From assembly GCF_918797505.1 (NCBI RefSeq), contig NC_092801.1, positions 27,744,477 to 27,808,476 on the forward strand: a stretch of DNA of 64,000 nucleotides. The letters are read 5' to 3'. This DNA comes from Bemisia tabaci. Its lineage: Eukaryota > Arthropoda > Insecta > Hemiptera > Aleyrodidae. Below, in pieces: positions 20,930 through 33,800 of the stretch; within the stretch, counting starts at the first letter, position 1; each line of letters opens with the position of its first letter. The notes beneath the pieces are model-generated. The model worked only from the letters and a program-made list of their open reading frames with translations. It searched no databases and was not told where the DNA came from. Made by a program: the position numbers and the translations under genes.

Positions 20930-22135
20930 AGTTTATTTATATCAGCCCCAGCTTATTGGGAATGGATCTCAATAAAAGGCGCCCCTTCAATCAGTGAGTA
21001 AGCAACATACGCAACACTGCGATGTAGTATCAATAATTTATTCCACACATATTTATTTAATGTAGGAGCACCATTTAAATAAATCTGTCTTCGAAATGTC
21101 GAATACAGATGCATCTCTCTAACTTAAATCTGTCTAGTCTGTACTTTCAGTCTATTTCTCCCCTATCATTTTCTAAAACATATTAAACGACCGTCCACTA
21201 TAGTGTCTGTTCCGATGCATATTTTATTTGAAGTTGCCGCGAGCGGACAGTCGAATTCCCTATACCACATCCTCGCTTCCACACCACAAATCGAAACTGG
21301 ACGTATTTATGCTAAAAGGAACTATGTCACACCCAATCCCTATGCACATAGCTCCTTTCAGCATAAATACGTCCGACTGTCATCCCCCGAAATTCTGACG
21401 TAAGTGGCAGCTGCGCCATTCAATTTTAATCCGGGAGCTTTCGTCACGAACGGTCTACCCACACAGTCAATTAACTAAACTGAAAGCTGGAACCCTAAGT
21501 GGGAAAGTTCCCCGCGTTCGCGAGCCGAGACAGCCGAGAGAAATTTCACGTGTCATGCATTAATTACTCCTAGACTCATAGGTTGTCGGTGGCGGAAATG
21601 TACCCTTTTTCCTCCTGATTAATGCTTGATGAACGAGGTTTAAATGGTGGTCATCCGAATGACAAGCATCATCAATATCAACATTATCTCCAATGAATGC
21701 CACGATGGGAGCAGTCCAATAAGCATATACTTTTCAATCTCATATATTTACGAGTGATAGGTATACGTCGTGCTTCACTAAGTATGCTATTTTGCATACT
21801 TCATTAAATTAAGGCGATTTGATGGACGCTATATATTTTGTGTCATAATGAAATGCGATTGCCCTCCAGATATCTCCAATCACAGATCTACTCCCCTACA
21901 ATCAACAGAAATACAAACCCACTTACATGCGATGAACCCAATATTACTACCAAAATTCTGAAACTCTTCACCTCTCTTAATTTAAAAATCTAAATTTTCG
22001 TATATACTCCCATTTTCAAAATTCTCTGTAAAGACGTTAATAGCCTGTGAAGTTAAATGTCTTAAATATATTAACTAACTAACTTATATATCTCATCGAT
22101 TAGTTCCATAGTTTCAGCTAATTGTCATGCTCATC
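20930..22135 (-). pseudogene. Remnant of a further type-B copy and its flank
   Basis: 20940-21240 matches the B-to-A interval at 13070-13600. 21945-22083 matches the repeat in intron 1 of gene 2, and the next bases up to about 22135 (aattgtcatgctcatcga) match the donor flank of gene 2 exon 1 (aatgtcatactcaccga). No exon 1, 2 or 3 coding sequence survives. This implies the array once extended further right. Confidence 0.45.
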
Positions 22136-22446
22136 GAATTTTGAGATCGCGATTCTTTTGTCACGCGACTAAAGAATTCGTTTTCCTTTGAGAAAGAAAT
22201 TCAACGCAATAAAGACATGGTTTTTAGAGGAAAAATATCGCATTCGATACTGATATTGAAACCGTACCCTGCCTTTATTGCGCTGAATTAGTTTCTCAAA
22301 TTCGGTAAGTGAATTCTTTCGTCTCGTGACATCAGGATTGCGATCTCGAAATTCGATGAGAGAGACGAGTACCTGAAACATGGAACTAATTGATACCGCA
22401 TGTCATTCTGATACAAAATATGGCGCCCATATCGAATCACCTAATG
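21808..22446. mobile_element. Element with 45-bp inverted ends enclosing an array fragment
   Basis: The left end (gatttgatggacgctat, attttgtgtcat) is the complement of the right end (atacaaaatatggcgcccat). A solo end is at 37384-37452. Inside are the (TAAC)n repeat and a nested hairpin at 22131-22372 (arms around gagatcgcgattc). Confidence 0.5.
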
Positions 22447-23751
22447 TATACCTGAGAAAATAAACCGATTAGAATATATAGGTATTAGAATATATTTACT
22501 TTAAAGAGATGCCTTAGCAACTCGCCTTTCACTCATTTGCAATTTAAGCACAAAGAAAAGAGAAAAAAATTAGAATTGAATTTGTCCTCCATCAGCTTCG
22601 TTGAACAATTTATCTGCCAAAAAATAAAATGATTGCGGAATTTTTTAAACGTCGCATGGCGCTTGTGATTCATTGGTACAAAGGTGACGAATCAACGATT
22701 AGTGGTAAAGCCAATTAAATTAACGCTTTAAATTAAACGTAACGGTTAATCGAATCAAACAAAATTAAAAGTTTCTGACGTCACCGTGGCATCAAAGGAA
22801 GTAATTTCTCATTAAAGTCGTGTCAATCTCAAGAGACTTAATCCAGTGGAGCGCACTTAATTTCGCTATTATTACTGCAGCGCATCCATTCAAGTAACGG
22901 CACATAAATTTAGTCGTGTTTATTTTACTTGTATAGGGTTAACGAGGGTAGACAGAAAAAATCCTTCGTCGCTCATAACTTCCTCCCATTCTTCATTAAA
23001 GTATTCCAGGAAAAGAAGGTGGGGAGAGTCAAGGGTTCAATGAAATTATTACATCTAATAGCAAACCTTAGAATTGTATTTTATAAGAAAAAAATCTGTT
23101 GAAAATTCGACTTATTATCGTCGAGAAGATTTCATAAATGCGCGTTTTCGTTAAGATACTTTAAGCTTCAACATTCCTGTTTCGAGACATATTTTTTAGA
23201 AAACATCCAGCTAAAATGTGTTTTTATGTCCTAAAAATTAAAAAAGAACTCATTTTTAGAGATTTATAATGAACGTCGAGATTTTTTTGTACTTCTATGT
23301 AATAAATTCACCTTAAATTTCAAGCGATTCAGTGCGGAATGTCCAAAAACATGCGCCACTCTCACTATCCCTCCCCTGATGTCAGAGCTTTGTTCAGATA
23401 AGTTCACCCTCCTAATCCTCCTATCTGATCAGATGATAGCAGTTTTTTTTTTTTCTTTTTGTGATAGAAGAAAATTACAAGAAATCGCAAAGAAAATTCA
23501 GTGAAATTTTCAAACAGCTTCGTTGAAAATTTCTCGTTAAAAAAATAAAACGGCGGCGGAAATTCTGAACTGTGGCATGGCGCTTGTGATACTTTGACCG
23601 GAAGGTGACGTTGTAATGAAAGAAATGGGGCACTTAATGAGACTTTTACCCTGAACGAGAAAATGCCCTCAACAGAAAATAGCTCCGATAGCTATGACGT
23701 AATTCTAACGTCTCAATCATCTCGATTTTCAAGGGACCCGTTTAATAACAA

Positions 23752-23788
<37 letters not shown>

Positions 23789-24789
23789 ACGACGGTGTCT
23801 AAGGAGGCTTGCTGCACCGGCCAAGGAAACAGCGTGTCGCATGACAGTAAAAGAGGGTAATTTCTTCGCTTCTCTAACGCAAGACCATCAAGTGCGCTTA
23901 AGAGATGAGCCTTACAGCGCATATGACCCTTGCTTTCCAAGGCTCAAGCTGGAATCGAGATACGTCTTTACGCCAGGAGAGCGACGATTTATGGGGACGC
24001 GAAATTCGATGCGCGGGAAAATTCAAGGTGCCCCCTCCTCCCTCCCGCACAAGCATTGACGGGGTGGCTGGAGTCGAATCTAATTATGCGTGGGAATCCA
24101 ATTTAGCTTCGCGTTCACGCCGTTACCGCGTCGTGTCGTGGCGCTAGTGTCGCATCTCGAAAATTTATTCCGGGCTGATCCCCCCGACCATCGAACGGAT
24201 TTTTTGAAGGTCGTAAGTGCTACAGGAATCGCGTGGCTTTTGCGCGTTTGTTCAATCGGACCTCTCAAATTTCACTGCGGAGTAAGCAACCGTGACATTT
24301 AAAATTATTCAGATATCACAAGCGCTCATATTGAGATAGAACTAGAGTATCCATAAAGGGTGGCTTAAGGTTAAACTACCCTTAAGCATGAGCGTATCGT
24401 CGCCAAAGTGCGAGACCACGTATGTTCGTCGCAAAGTTTCAAAATCTCTACTCTATTTTATTTTTTCGAGGAAGAACAAGTCAACCTATAGATCTTGAAA
24501 TTTTTACGGAATATTCTGCCTACTGAGAAAAAAAATCAAGGGTGTTTTCAAAAAATTACGTTGGCTAGTTTTCAGCAGAAAAAATAGAGTTTAACCGGAT
24601 GTATGCAACGTTACAAACTTATAAGATGTACGTGGTTCTACACTTTAGCCATCGATATTTCCTACGTTAAAGAAAACACTTTTCCCCCTTCAGAAGCTAA
24701 ATCTACTGACCTTCCCCAAATTGTGAGTATCATCTTTTCCCAAGAGTTTTAGCGACAGGTATGGGCAGAAATTCTTTAGAATGTTTACC
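22447..24789. other. Gene-poor stretch with repeat family D
   Basis: No convincing exon. A repeat with catggcgcttgtgat and aaggtgacg occurs at 22590-22700 and 23515-23620, and inverted at 28395-28505. A 29-bp poly(A) run lies at 23757-23785. Confidence 0.5.
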
Positions 24790-25210
24790 TTTAAGCCCTG
24801 AATAGACGATCAAATTCCGAATCAATTCCGACCGAAGTAGACATACTGATGACTGATGGTCACCATCTACCATCAAATTTTGACGGGCCGCACTTATCGT
24901 CGCTCCTCTGACGTAAAGGGCGTATCTAGATTTTTGCATGAGCCTTAGAAAGCATAGAGTTATACGGAGCACAGGGGTCACGTAGAAATCAAGTTACGCC
25001 CTTACGTCAGAGGAGCGACGTTATTTGTTCAAAGTAAGATCAGAATGGAGTGCCACCATTCATCATTTCCTGCCACAGGAAACATTTCTGCCGAGTTTTC
25101 ATTTTAAAATTAAGCAAATTAATGAGTTTAAGACTGATGACTCCCGACACTTTGATGCTACTTTGATCGGAATTGGTTCGGGAATTTGATCGTCTATCCA
25201 GGGCTTTAGA
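24790..25210. mobile_element. Nested inverted-repeat element
   Basis: Outer arms (gccctgaatagacgatcaaa and complement, near 24796 and 25200) surround an inner hairpin (cgtcgctcctctgacgtaa, near 24900, and complement, near 25019). Confidence 0.65.
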
Positions 25211-26600
25211 ATTTTTTTCCACATTTTTATACACGATTTTACACCAAATACCGTACGGCAGACGGCAGCATACCACCATTGTTTTTAACATACTTTGGAT
25301 ACCGTACACATACAGTGCGAGGATACTATCTCTTACTAAGTCAGTAGCAACAGATAAGTGTTGTATTTGCTTCAAAACACAATTTTTCTGTAATTTCCAA
25401 CAGAATGAAACTCCCATTGGAATATAACGTTTGAGGTAACGTGTTTTCTTTAAATGCAATTCGAATAATAACCTTAGCTAAAACAAATGAAGCCTTCATC
25501 AATTTTTCACTCGGAGAATCCCATTCCGCTGATATCATCCATTTCTATTTTGCCGTATGTTCCGGGGGTAATTTGCACACTTTTTCAAACAGACATGTGA
25601 GCTTCCAGTGCCCCTCGGTCAATTCGGAGATAAATAAAAGTCGTCGAGTAAATAAAACTTTGAGCTGCTTCCGAACCTAATCCTCTCCGAAATCAAGCCT
25701 GAGGAGATTAATACGAAAAAAAAACTGCCGAGAGAAGGAAAGCTCCATTTTTATCAGTGAAAAAATGTAAGGAGGGGGAACTCCTCGAGGAGTGGAGATC
25801 CGGAAAATCAAAGCAAGACCTTGTTGTGACGTTGGGTTGAAAGTAAGGATTTTTAAAGTGAAAGTTCAGAGCCCTGGATGACAGTCTAGCGGCAGAGATG
25901 AATTATAAATAAGGAAGTAATGAAGAGAGACGAAGTTTTAAACATAAATTTGATTTGCAAATAATTTTGCGAAGCATTTCCACGGAGTATTGCCTTCGTT
26001 CCTGAAGAGCTCTTCAAACCTTTCTTGAAAGGTTTTACTTTTTCTAAGAATTGAAATTGATTGCATTCAACTAAAGGGATTGAATTCTTGACATGCGACT
26101 TTTATAGCTTAGCTCGAGCTCGGCTTAAATGTCACTGAAGTCCAGTTACTATAATGCAGGAATAATATCTTGACTTTTCATTGTGGAAAAACATTGATAC
26201 ACTGAATGACACAGTGATATTATTCCCAACATTTTAAATATTCTATATCTATCACCTAGTAGTTATCACACCGTCATTCCCCATCAGATAAATGCTAATA
26301 CTGGGGATATTCTTAAAATGTTGACCGCTATGAACCGTGCTATGAACCGTCATCAAATGAACCGTGACTGTAGTGAGGAACGCACTAAGGTGCATCAAGT
26401 TGAACTGAAAAAAGGTTTCAAATTTTATTCCTCCTCAAGACTGAGTTTAAGGATACAGTTTGACCAACTATTTTCACGTTCAAAATGACTTCGAGCTATT
26501 AAGAGGAGACAATTCACGACTAGTTCTATTCAAAACTGACCCAAACTCATTTTTTTGTTTCCAAATTAGTGCGTTCCTATTAAAGTCAGCACATACAGCC
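25211..26600. other. No supported gene
   Basis: Short open frames only, none with splice signals or recognisable motifs. Confidence 0.5.
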
Positions 26601-26614
26601 GCAAAGTGAAAGAA

Positions 26615-27245
26615 ACGACAAAACGCCTTCAGATTTTTGTATAGGCTACACGCTCATCCACTGAGCACGAATAGTTGCATGAAGGCGTATTATCGATTCG
26701 CGTCGTGTTCGCTCAAGCTTTGACTAATGCTAGTTTCTTCTAAAGTATGTATACAGTGAGTATATGGGCAGATCGTTTCATGGAGGGCCCAAAAGGCAGC
26801 CAACCTCATAACACAAAAAATGTCACTGCTAATTTTCAAATTCCAATATCAAACCAAGATGACCAAGAATGTTCATAAATGAACCGTTCCTCCGTCAAAA
26901 TGAGTAAATTTATGCAAAAACAAATCGCAGGTCCAATGCATGCTTTTTAAACGGCGGGTCGTAGACAATTGTAATAATAAATCGTTCTGGACAATTTGAA
27001 ATCCATATGTTGGCTGCCCTCTGGGGCCCTAACTTTATTCGCGGAGGCATCGATGAAGGCCTGATGGACTGCACACCTCAAGTGAGAGGGACGAAAAAAC
27101 GCCTTCAGTTTTTTGTGTAGGCCACACGCGTATCCAGAGAGCACGAATAGTCGCATCAAGGCGTTATTATCAATTGCGACGTGCTTGCTCAGGGTTTGAC
27201 TACTGGTAGCTTGTTCCATTACCAAATTATGATGTGTCAATCATA
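26615..27245 (+). repeat. Two copies of dispersed repeat family F
   Basis: Copies near 26620-26735 and 27085-27235 share AACGCCTTCAG, TAGGCCACACGCG, GAGCACGAATAGT and GCGTCGTGTTCGCTCA-like blocks. Further copies: 30490-30620, 31715-31870, 32130-32290 (inverted), 32440-32590 (inverted), 45045-45125 and 61688-61790 (inverted). Confidence 0.75.
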
Positions 27246-27399
27246 TGTAGTAATTTTGTGTTCTCTCTATTTTTAATAAACCTATGGAAATAGAGATAAG
27301 GCGAATTTTGAAGGAGACTGTTATTCTAAATAACATATCAATAGAGACATATTCCAATGCAAACTGCCTGAGCTGAACACTCCTCCCAACCTTTGTTTC

Positions 27400-28980
27400 G
27401 TACTGGAATTAGAATCCCAGACGCATTAGAGCATTAGAATTAAAAAAAAAAAAATTAATTTTGACTCTAATTATAATTTTTGGAACTTCTTGGCTTCGTA
27501 TTCCCCGCGAAATGGTGTGAACCCAGCACGATTTCTACACCTTTGTTACATACAGTTCGGGCCACTTCTTAGGTTTTTTTTTTTTTTTTTTTCCCCATAT
27601 CAGTAGAGAGTTTGTAGGTGTCTGAAATTTGATGAACTTCGTGTTAAAGTGGAAACTACTGAGTGAACTGAACTCGAGATACCTTTGGTTCATGGATCGA
27701 ACGATTATTGGAGAAGATATGACAAAATGATCTGATCTGCTTAAATTCATGTGTTTAAATGGAAAATGTCGCCAGATGACGTCACCAGGCGGTGCATTTT
27801 CTTACATTTACACTTGTTTTTATACTACTCGTATTTCCCATATCAGAAAAAAGCACTTTCAGATGAAGCAATAAAAAATTGCATGCAAATTCTCCATTAG
27901 ACTACCAAATTTCACCGGACTTCGGATTGCTATTCCTCGCACGGACGCTTCCCGGATAAATATGTCAACGGCGACGGCGTCCGTCGAAGGAGGAAGCGGA
28001 GCCTGTCATTTGACAGGGGCTAAAAATATGAAGCGCCTTCAATCATCGGGACGGCCAAGGGAGGGACAGGAGCCGATCCCTCGGATCATATGGCTGTATC
28101 TCTTCCGTCCAGCCGCGGCAAGACTGGAGCGCTGACCTGGCCCCCTCCCCCCCCCGTTTGCTCTATTTTTACTCCGGAACCTCTACTCTTTTGACCCCTT
28201 CGTGAAGGACTTTGGCCTCTCGCCTTCTCGAAATTTCATAGCCGGCCCACCTGACTCGGTTATTTTCCGCTCGTTTTTTCTTTTTCCCTCCTGACTCGGA
28301 TGCTCTCACGAGGGGTGAATAATAAATTTTTCCTGTATTTTGTCGGCGACTGTCCAAGGAAAAGAACTCAGAGACAATACGTCGTTTCCCGGACCAAGGA
28401 ACGTAACGAGATTTCGTCACCTTCCGGTCATAGTATCACAAGCGCCATGCGACGTTTCGAAATTTCCGCCGCCATTTTACTTTTTTACAGAGAAACGGTA
28501 AGTCAATGTGGACGGGGGTTCCTTTTTCCATGGACACGGTCACAAACACCCATACCAATGTTTCGGAAACATTTTGAAATCAAGAACCAATATTTGTCGC
28601 TCATTTAAGAAACGCTTGTAAATCAGAAGTAAAATAAAACAAGTTGGTTTTTGCAATCGCTAGCGATAGCAATATTCGTCATGGGAACTTTTGCTTCTGG
28701 GATATGAAAATGTTAAGGTACAGTTCGTTGTAGTATCTTCAGAATTGAAGGGGCTATGTAATTTTGTGTCGACATCTCTTTTTTAACATTTTTAATTTTT
28801 TTTCTTTGCATACAAGAAAGCTGTTATTTACCAATTATTTATTTTCGTTGGATTATGTATGGTTTTTGGAAGTTAACGCATTTAACTTTCAGTTTCGTTT
28901 TTTCGGCGTAAAGTATGATATTTTTACTCTACGCATATGCCCGAATACGCATCATAAGTGACCTATGTGCTTCCTAAGTT
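27400..28980. other. No supported gene; local GC-rich block
   Basis: A GC-richer block at about 27940-28300 contains a C run at 28148-28158. The ATG-plus-donor arrangement near 28447-28507 belongs to repeat family D and was not accepted as an exon. Confidence 0.4.
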
Positions 28981-28989
28981 GCCATTTTT

Positions 28990-29055
28990 TTCATTCAAAT
29001 AGATGTAACTGAAATGTTAGATGTGTACTACCTATACTACTTTCATGTCATTGCT

Positions 29056-29086
<31 letters not shown>

Positions 29087-29575
29087 CTTTTTGCGTAGGT
29101 ATAAATTGTTATTTTTTTGCTGAATTTTGGAGAAAATATTGCTTTAAGAACGTGGAATGTAAATTAATTTTATTGAAAAAAGAAAATACCATCATTAATT
29201 TGGGCGAACAGAGAAAATATACATCAATATTTGGGTCAACATCTCCCTGATTATATAAAGGATGAATATATTAGTATTTCTGTATCAAAAAACTTAGCTT
29301 TTGTCTTCAGAGATACAATGATTCTAGTCCCAGTCAATTTGTTTTATTGAAAAAAACAAAAAAACAAAAAATAAATAAAAAAAAAAAACAACTGAAATGT
29401 TAGACATACTATTTTCATGTCTTTCTATTTGTATCAATAGGTACTTTTTGCTTAACTTACGAACGTTGAATGCAAATTAACTTTATTGAAAAAAGAAAAT
29501 AACGTCATTAATTTGGGGGAACATGTGGCTGATTATATGAAGGAGGTATATTCCAGTATTTTTGTTTAACATATT
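28990..29575 (+). repeat. Diverged direct duplication with (TTTA)n
   Basis: 28999-29280 and 29390-29570 share aactgaaatgttaga, ttattgaaaaaagaaaata and gattatat. The first copy has a (TTTA)n microsatellite at 29060-29089. Confidence 0.65.
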
Positions 29576-29663
29576 AACTCACGAGAAAATGTTCGTACAT
29601 TTATCATCTAGTATTAATTATTTTTTGATGATTAGTCTAAAACATTCAATACAACCATTAAAA

Positions 29664-29768
29664 AGTAACACCCATCGTCGGGTATCGAACTCCCGATCGC
29701 CTATTGCCCGCACCTAATCAAAAATATGAGGCGGTTTAGTCAACTAGGCTATAACGAATCGGCGTGTA
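29664..29768 (-). repeat. tRNA-derived SINE-like sequence
   Basis: On the minus strand an A-box-like TAGCCTAGTTGAC (near 29745) is followed by a clear B box GGGAGTTCGATACCC (29680-29694). The spacing between boxes is longer than in a normal tRNA and no cloverleaf closes, so a SINE head is preferred over a tRNA gene. Confidence 0.5.
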
Positions 29769-30806
29769 GGAGAGTAAAAATAGCATACAAAAGACTCGGG
29801 CAATGGGCGGGACTTATCACAAGAGACCTTGACGCTTTTGGGATATGAGAGAAATGAGCTAAGCGCATTGCTGTAGGAGCCATGGTTCGCACTGTTTTCA
29901 TGTCTCTCAGGGTTCATCTCAGCATGCATTTGCCATCGCGGCAGTAAGCTGAGGCAATATTTGTTTATCCATGAATTAAATCAATCAATCGAGCTCTGAT
30001 TTTGACTTCTTTGTCCGTAACGAGTCCTCCAGAACAATTTTCCACCTTGTACGATGGTTATTATTTCTTTACTTCTATTTTTCAAATTTGAGGTGGGATA
30101 ATGGCGGCTTCTCAAGAGCACCGAGGTAGGCGATCTTTTGCACCAACGAACAGAAAACTGATGGCGAAAAATAACCAATCAGAACCTCCCAAAAAAAAGA
30201 ATTTGCCCAAAATCGGAACTTCGTGGTTCTGCGCAGATTTACCAGTCAGACACGACATCTCAAGGTGGAAAAAAACTCGCTGAAAGCGAATTTTAGAAAT
30301 CAACACAACTTGACGTAGAGACATGATTGGCTAAAAAATACAACGGTTTTTGATACATCGGAAAATCAACCAAAAATCGAAGACTGGGCGAAACGCTCAA
30401 GGTCGCAGAGGCATAGGGAATCCCATAGCGATAGCAACGGAACGATTGTAATATCATGGGGAACTCCGTTCCCATGACAAAATGACAAAATGTCTACTGT
30501 TTTTTCGTATATGCCACACACGCATCCATTAAGAACGAAAAGTTGCATCAAGACGTTTTCACCATATCCATTGAATGCGCTCTGTATCTGCTTATGACGG
30601 CTGGTTCCATTTCCATATGATGAAGTGAGAACATTCAAGCTGAGTTAACATACGGTTAACATACAGTTAACGTACATGTATAAGATAGAGTTAGTATGAT
30701 TCCCTATCGCAAAATTTAATCAATTTAATTCTTTGATGTTACAGACTCTTTGTGCTATGGATAATACGTAACGTAAAATACTAAGATATTTATTTTTCTG
30801 TTCCAG

Positions 30807-33800
30807 ATAATGACAAACAGAGCTTCGAGCCATCTCGGTCTGGATCCATTGTAAGTACCCTAAAGCTTTACATAGAACTTTAATTAATTGAGGTAATTGA
30901 GCTTAATAATCTGTGTTGTAGATGTTTTAGGTAAAGTATACACAATAGATTTACGTTTGCTCAAGTTTTTCACATCATTCAAATATTGTGCGCACGATCA
31001 CCAAAGTTAAAGGTGCGATGGACGACACTAAAGTTTGAAGTTTCGGAGTTTAAATCTCGTAATTTGTTTTTGAAGGACGCAAATTCGACTCAATGAGACG
31101 AAAGTTCTTTAAAAATCAGGGATTCATATTGATGGGAGTTTTGAGTGACTTTTTTAACATTTAATTGATTTTGGAAGTGTTTCACGTATTTGGCATGTTC
31201 CACATGAAAAATCGAGGGGGTTACTTCTATTTTGGTTTGTGAGATCCAATCTTGCCTTGCAGTCCCTTGATACGAAATTCCATGAAAGATGAGATGGAGG
31301 TTACCTCAATTTCTGATCGTTTAAAGTCCCTCAGGACCAAGTGGTAGAATTTAGGATGATGCGGGAAATTTATGTAGGACCGTCTTCCTGAATAAAAAAT
31401 TGCAGCTTTAAGATAAATATAGACCCGTCGACGCTCGTCGAGCATTCTCTTGATTAGATTCTAAACTTACCGATGCAACGTTGCCAAGAGATCGAGCGAT
31501 TTTCTCACCGCGGATTTTACGGTAGGGTAAATTCAGTCAACGTCAAGAAGAGAAAAATCACTCAAAACTTTTTTGTCTGTGTGATAGAAATCTCACATCG
31601 TTGCAGCTTGACGAACTATCTCGGCCATCAAAAAATTGAATATGATGGAATTTGATCAATATGAATCATCGGTTTTCTTTGATCTGTTTTGTTCGCGGAT
31701 GCACACACAGCCGCCAGGTAAAAAAAAACGCCTTCAACTTTTTGTATAGGCCACTTGCGCGTCCACAGAGCACGAATAGTTGTATCATGGCGTTTATCAT
31801 CAATTTCGCCGTGTTCGCTCTGCAGTTGAATAGCGGCGGCTTCTTTCATTTCCACATCACGATGTGTAAATGATACGCAGTGCTGTTGTCTTCTCTCTAT
31901 TGTTAATTAAACCCGATTTTTAATTAGACAGACACAGAGCAATCACGATGTAATTGTATAAAAACAAAAATTAGACGTTAGTCAATTTCTAAGTTACTTT
32001 ATTTGAAGTAACGCCTTGATGCAAGTAATGTGCCCCGATTAATTAAAAAACCAAACTTTAACAGTATTCCTTAAAAACTGCCTTAGTATTTAATCCCAAT
32101 GTTTAATTAAAAATATACAGAGGACAAAAGCACAACACATCATTTACAGATGGAAACAGGCTAGCATTAGTCAAACCCTGAGTAAACACGACGCAATTCA
32201 TAATAACGCCTTGATGAAACTATTTGTACACTCAATGGATACGCGTGTGGCCTATACAAAAACCTGAAGGCGTTTTGTTGTCTCTGACTTGACGGTTACA
32301 CACATTAAAACTACTGTTTGCTCGCAAGATATCACTCCGATGCTCCTCTTTAGGGAATATCCATTCAGGCTACTTATGAAAACCTATTCAAAATCTGCTC
32401 ATCTGTGAGATTTCCCAATGGTTTAATGAAAACTGCTAATATGGAAATGTAACAAGCCGCCATTAGTCTAGTCCAGAGCGAACACGACGCAATTAATAAT
32501 AACACCTTGATGCAACTATTCGTGCTCTATAGATGCGCGTATGGCCTAACAAAAAGTTGAAGGCGTTTTGTCGTGTCTTGGACTTGTTGCATGGCTATGT
32601 GTACACCGCAAAACTAAATGCTGGTGATATATCACTCCGATGCTCCTCACAGGCACAATATCCATTCATGCTAGAGATAAATAGTTGGCTGGGTTCATTT
32701 CTTTATCAGGTGAATACGTTAACTTGTTTTGCTTACTTTTTATTCTTCGGTCCTGATTTTTTGTATTTATAAGATGACAATGATCATTTCGGACCTTTTT
32801 GGTCCATCCTCAGGTCACACTTGGCACTCGAGAACGCATTTTTATGTTTTGACAAGTTCGCGAGTTTGCGAGTGCCAAGTGTGACCTGAGGATGACCTAA
32901 AAGGTCCGAAATGATTATCGTCATCTTATAAATAAAAAAAATCAGGATCGAAGAATAAAGAGTAAGCAAAACAAGCTAGAGATGAATACTATTCGAATCT
33001 ATCTGCTTATTCTTGGCTAATCTGTAAAATTCTTCAACGATTTTCTCTGGATGATGTCGAAGGGAAGGCTGTGCCTTGAGGGGTGACGTGGCAGCCAGGA
33101 CAGGGGGGAGGGGGGCGTCTGAAAATTCAAGGACAGGAGGCGTCGCGACGGAGCGGAGTCCGACGCCGGACAGAGACGCGCTGGAATAATTGTCCGCTCA
33201 AGCGTCAAGCGTCAAACGACCGAAATCAATTTGCTTCGCTCAGACGGGGGTGGCTTAAGATCGCAGCCGCCATATCGTGCCGAAAACTGCGAGAGAAATC
33301 TTCTATGTGACCGAATGGTAGCATAAGTTCCACCTCACCTATACTAAAACATGCAAATTCTCCATTGGAGATGTTTGCATGCAATGTTTATACACATCAA
33401 AACCCCGGCGCGAAAGTCAACGCTTACTCAGATTGCGATATTGACCACTGGAACTCTGAATGTATGGATCCGGCGCGAAATAACTCGGCCGCGAATTTGC
33501 GCTGTGGCCAGATGAAAATCCTGACAGGCAAAACGTAAAACGGAACTGCCGCAGCATGGATTCAAATTCCGAGTCGCGGCGATGGTAAACGAGTGCGCTA
33601 CCACTCATCGCCATTCGGCGCTCGTATCACGTAAAACGAATTTACGCTACTTGTGAGGTACCTCAACTAATTCCGACCGTCGTTGTGATATTACCTCTGA
33701 TCATATTCACGTCAGAGTACGGCGCGAAATTCGCGCTGGATTTTTTTTTGTTTCAAGCCGGCTATTCACTCAAGAAATCATTGATTTTTAACATTGAGTG

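Noticed and set aside
25040..25459. 139-codon minus-strand open frame
   Set aside because: It overlaps the arms of an inverted-repeat element and has no recognisable motif.
28447..28507. ATG-led hydrophobic stretch followed by GTAAGT, a possible signal exon for the plus-strand gene
   Set aside because: The segment is an inverted copy of a repeat at 22590-22700 and 23515-23620, and its phase does not fit the exon at 30807.
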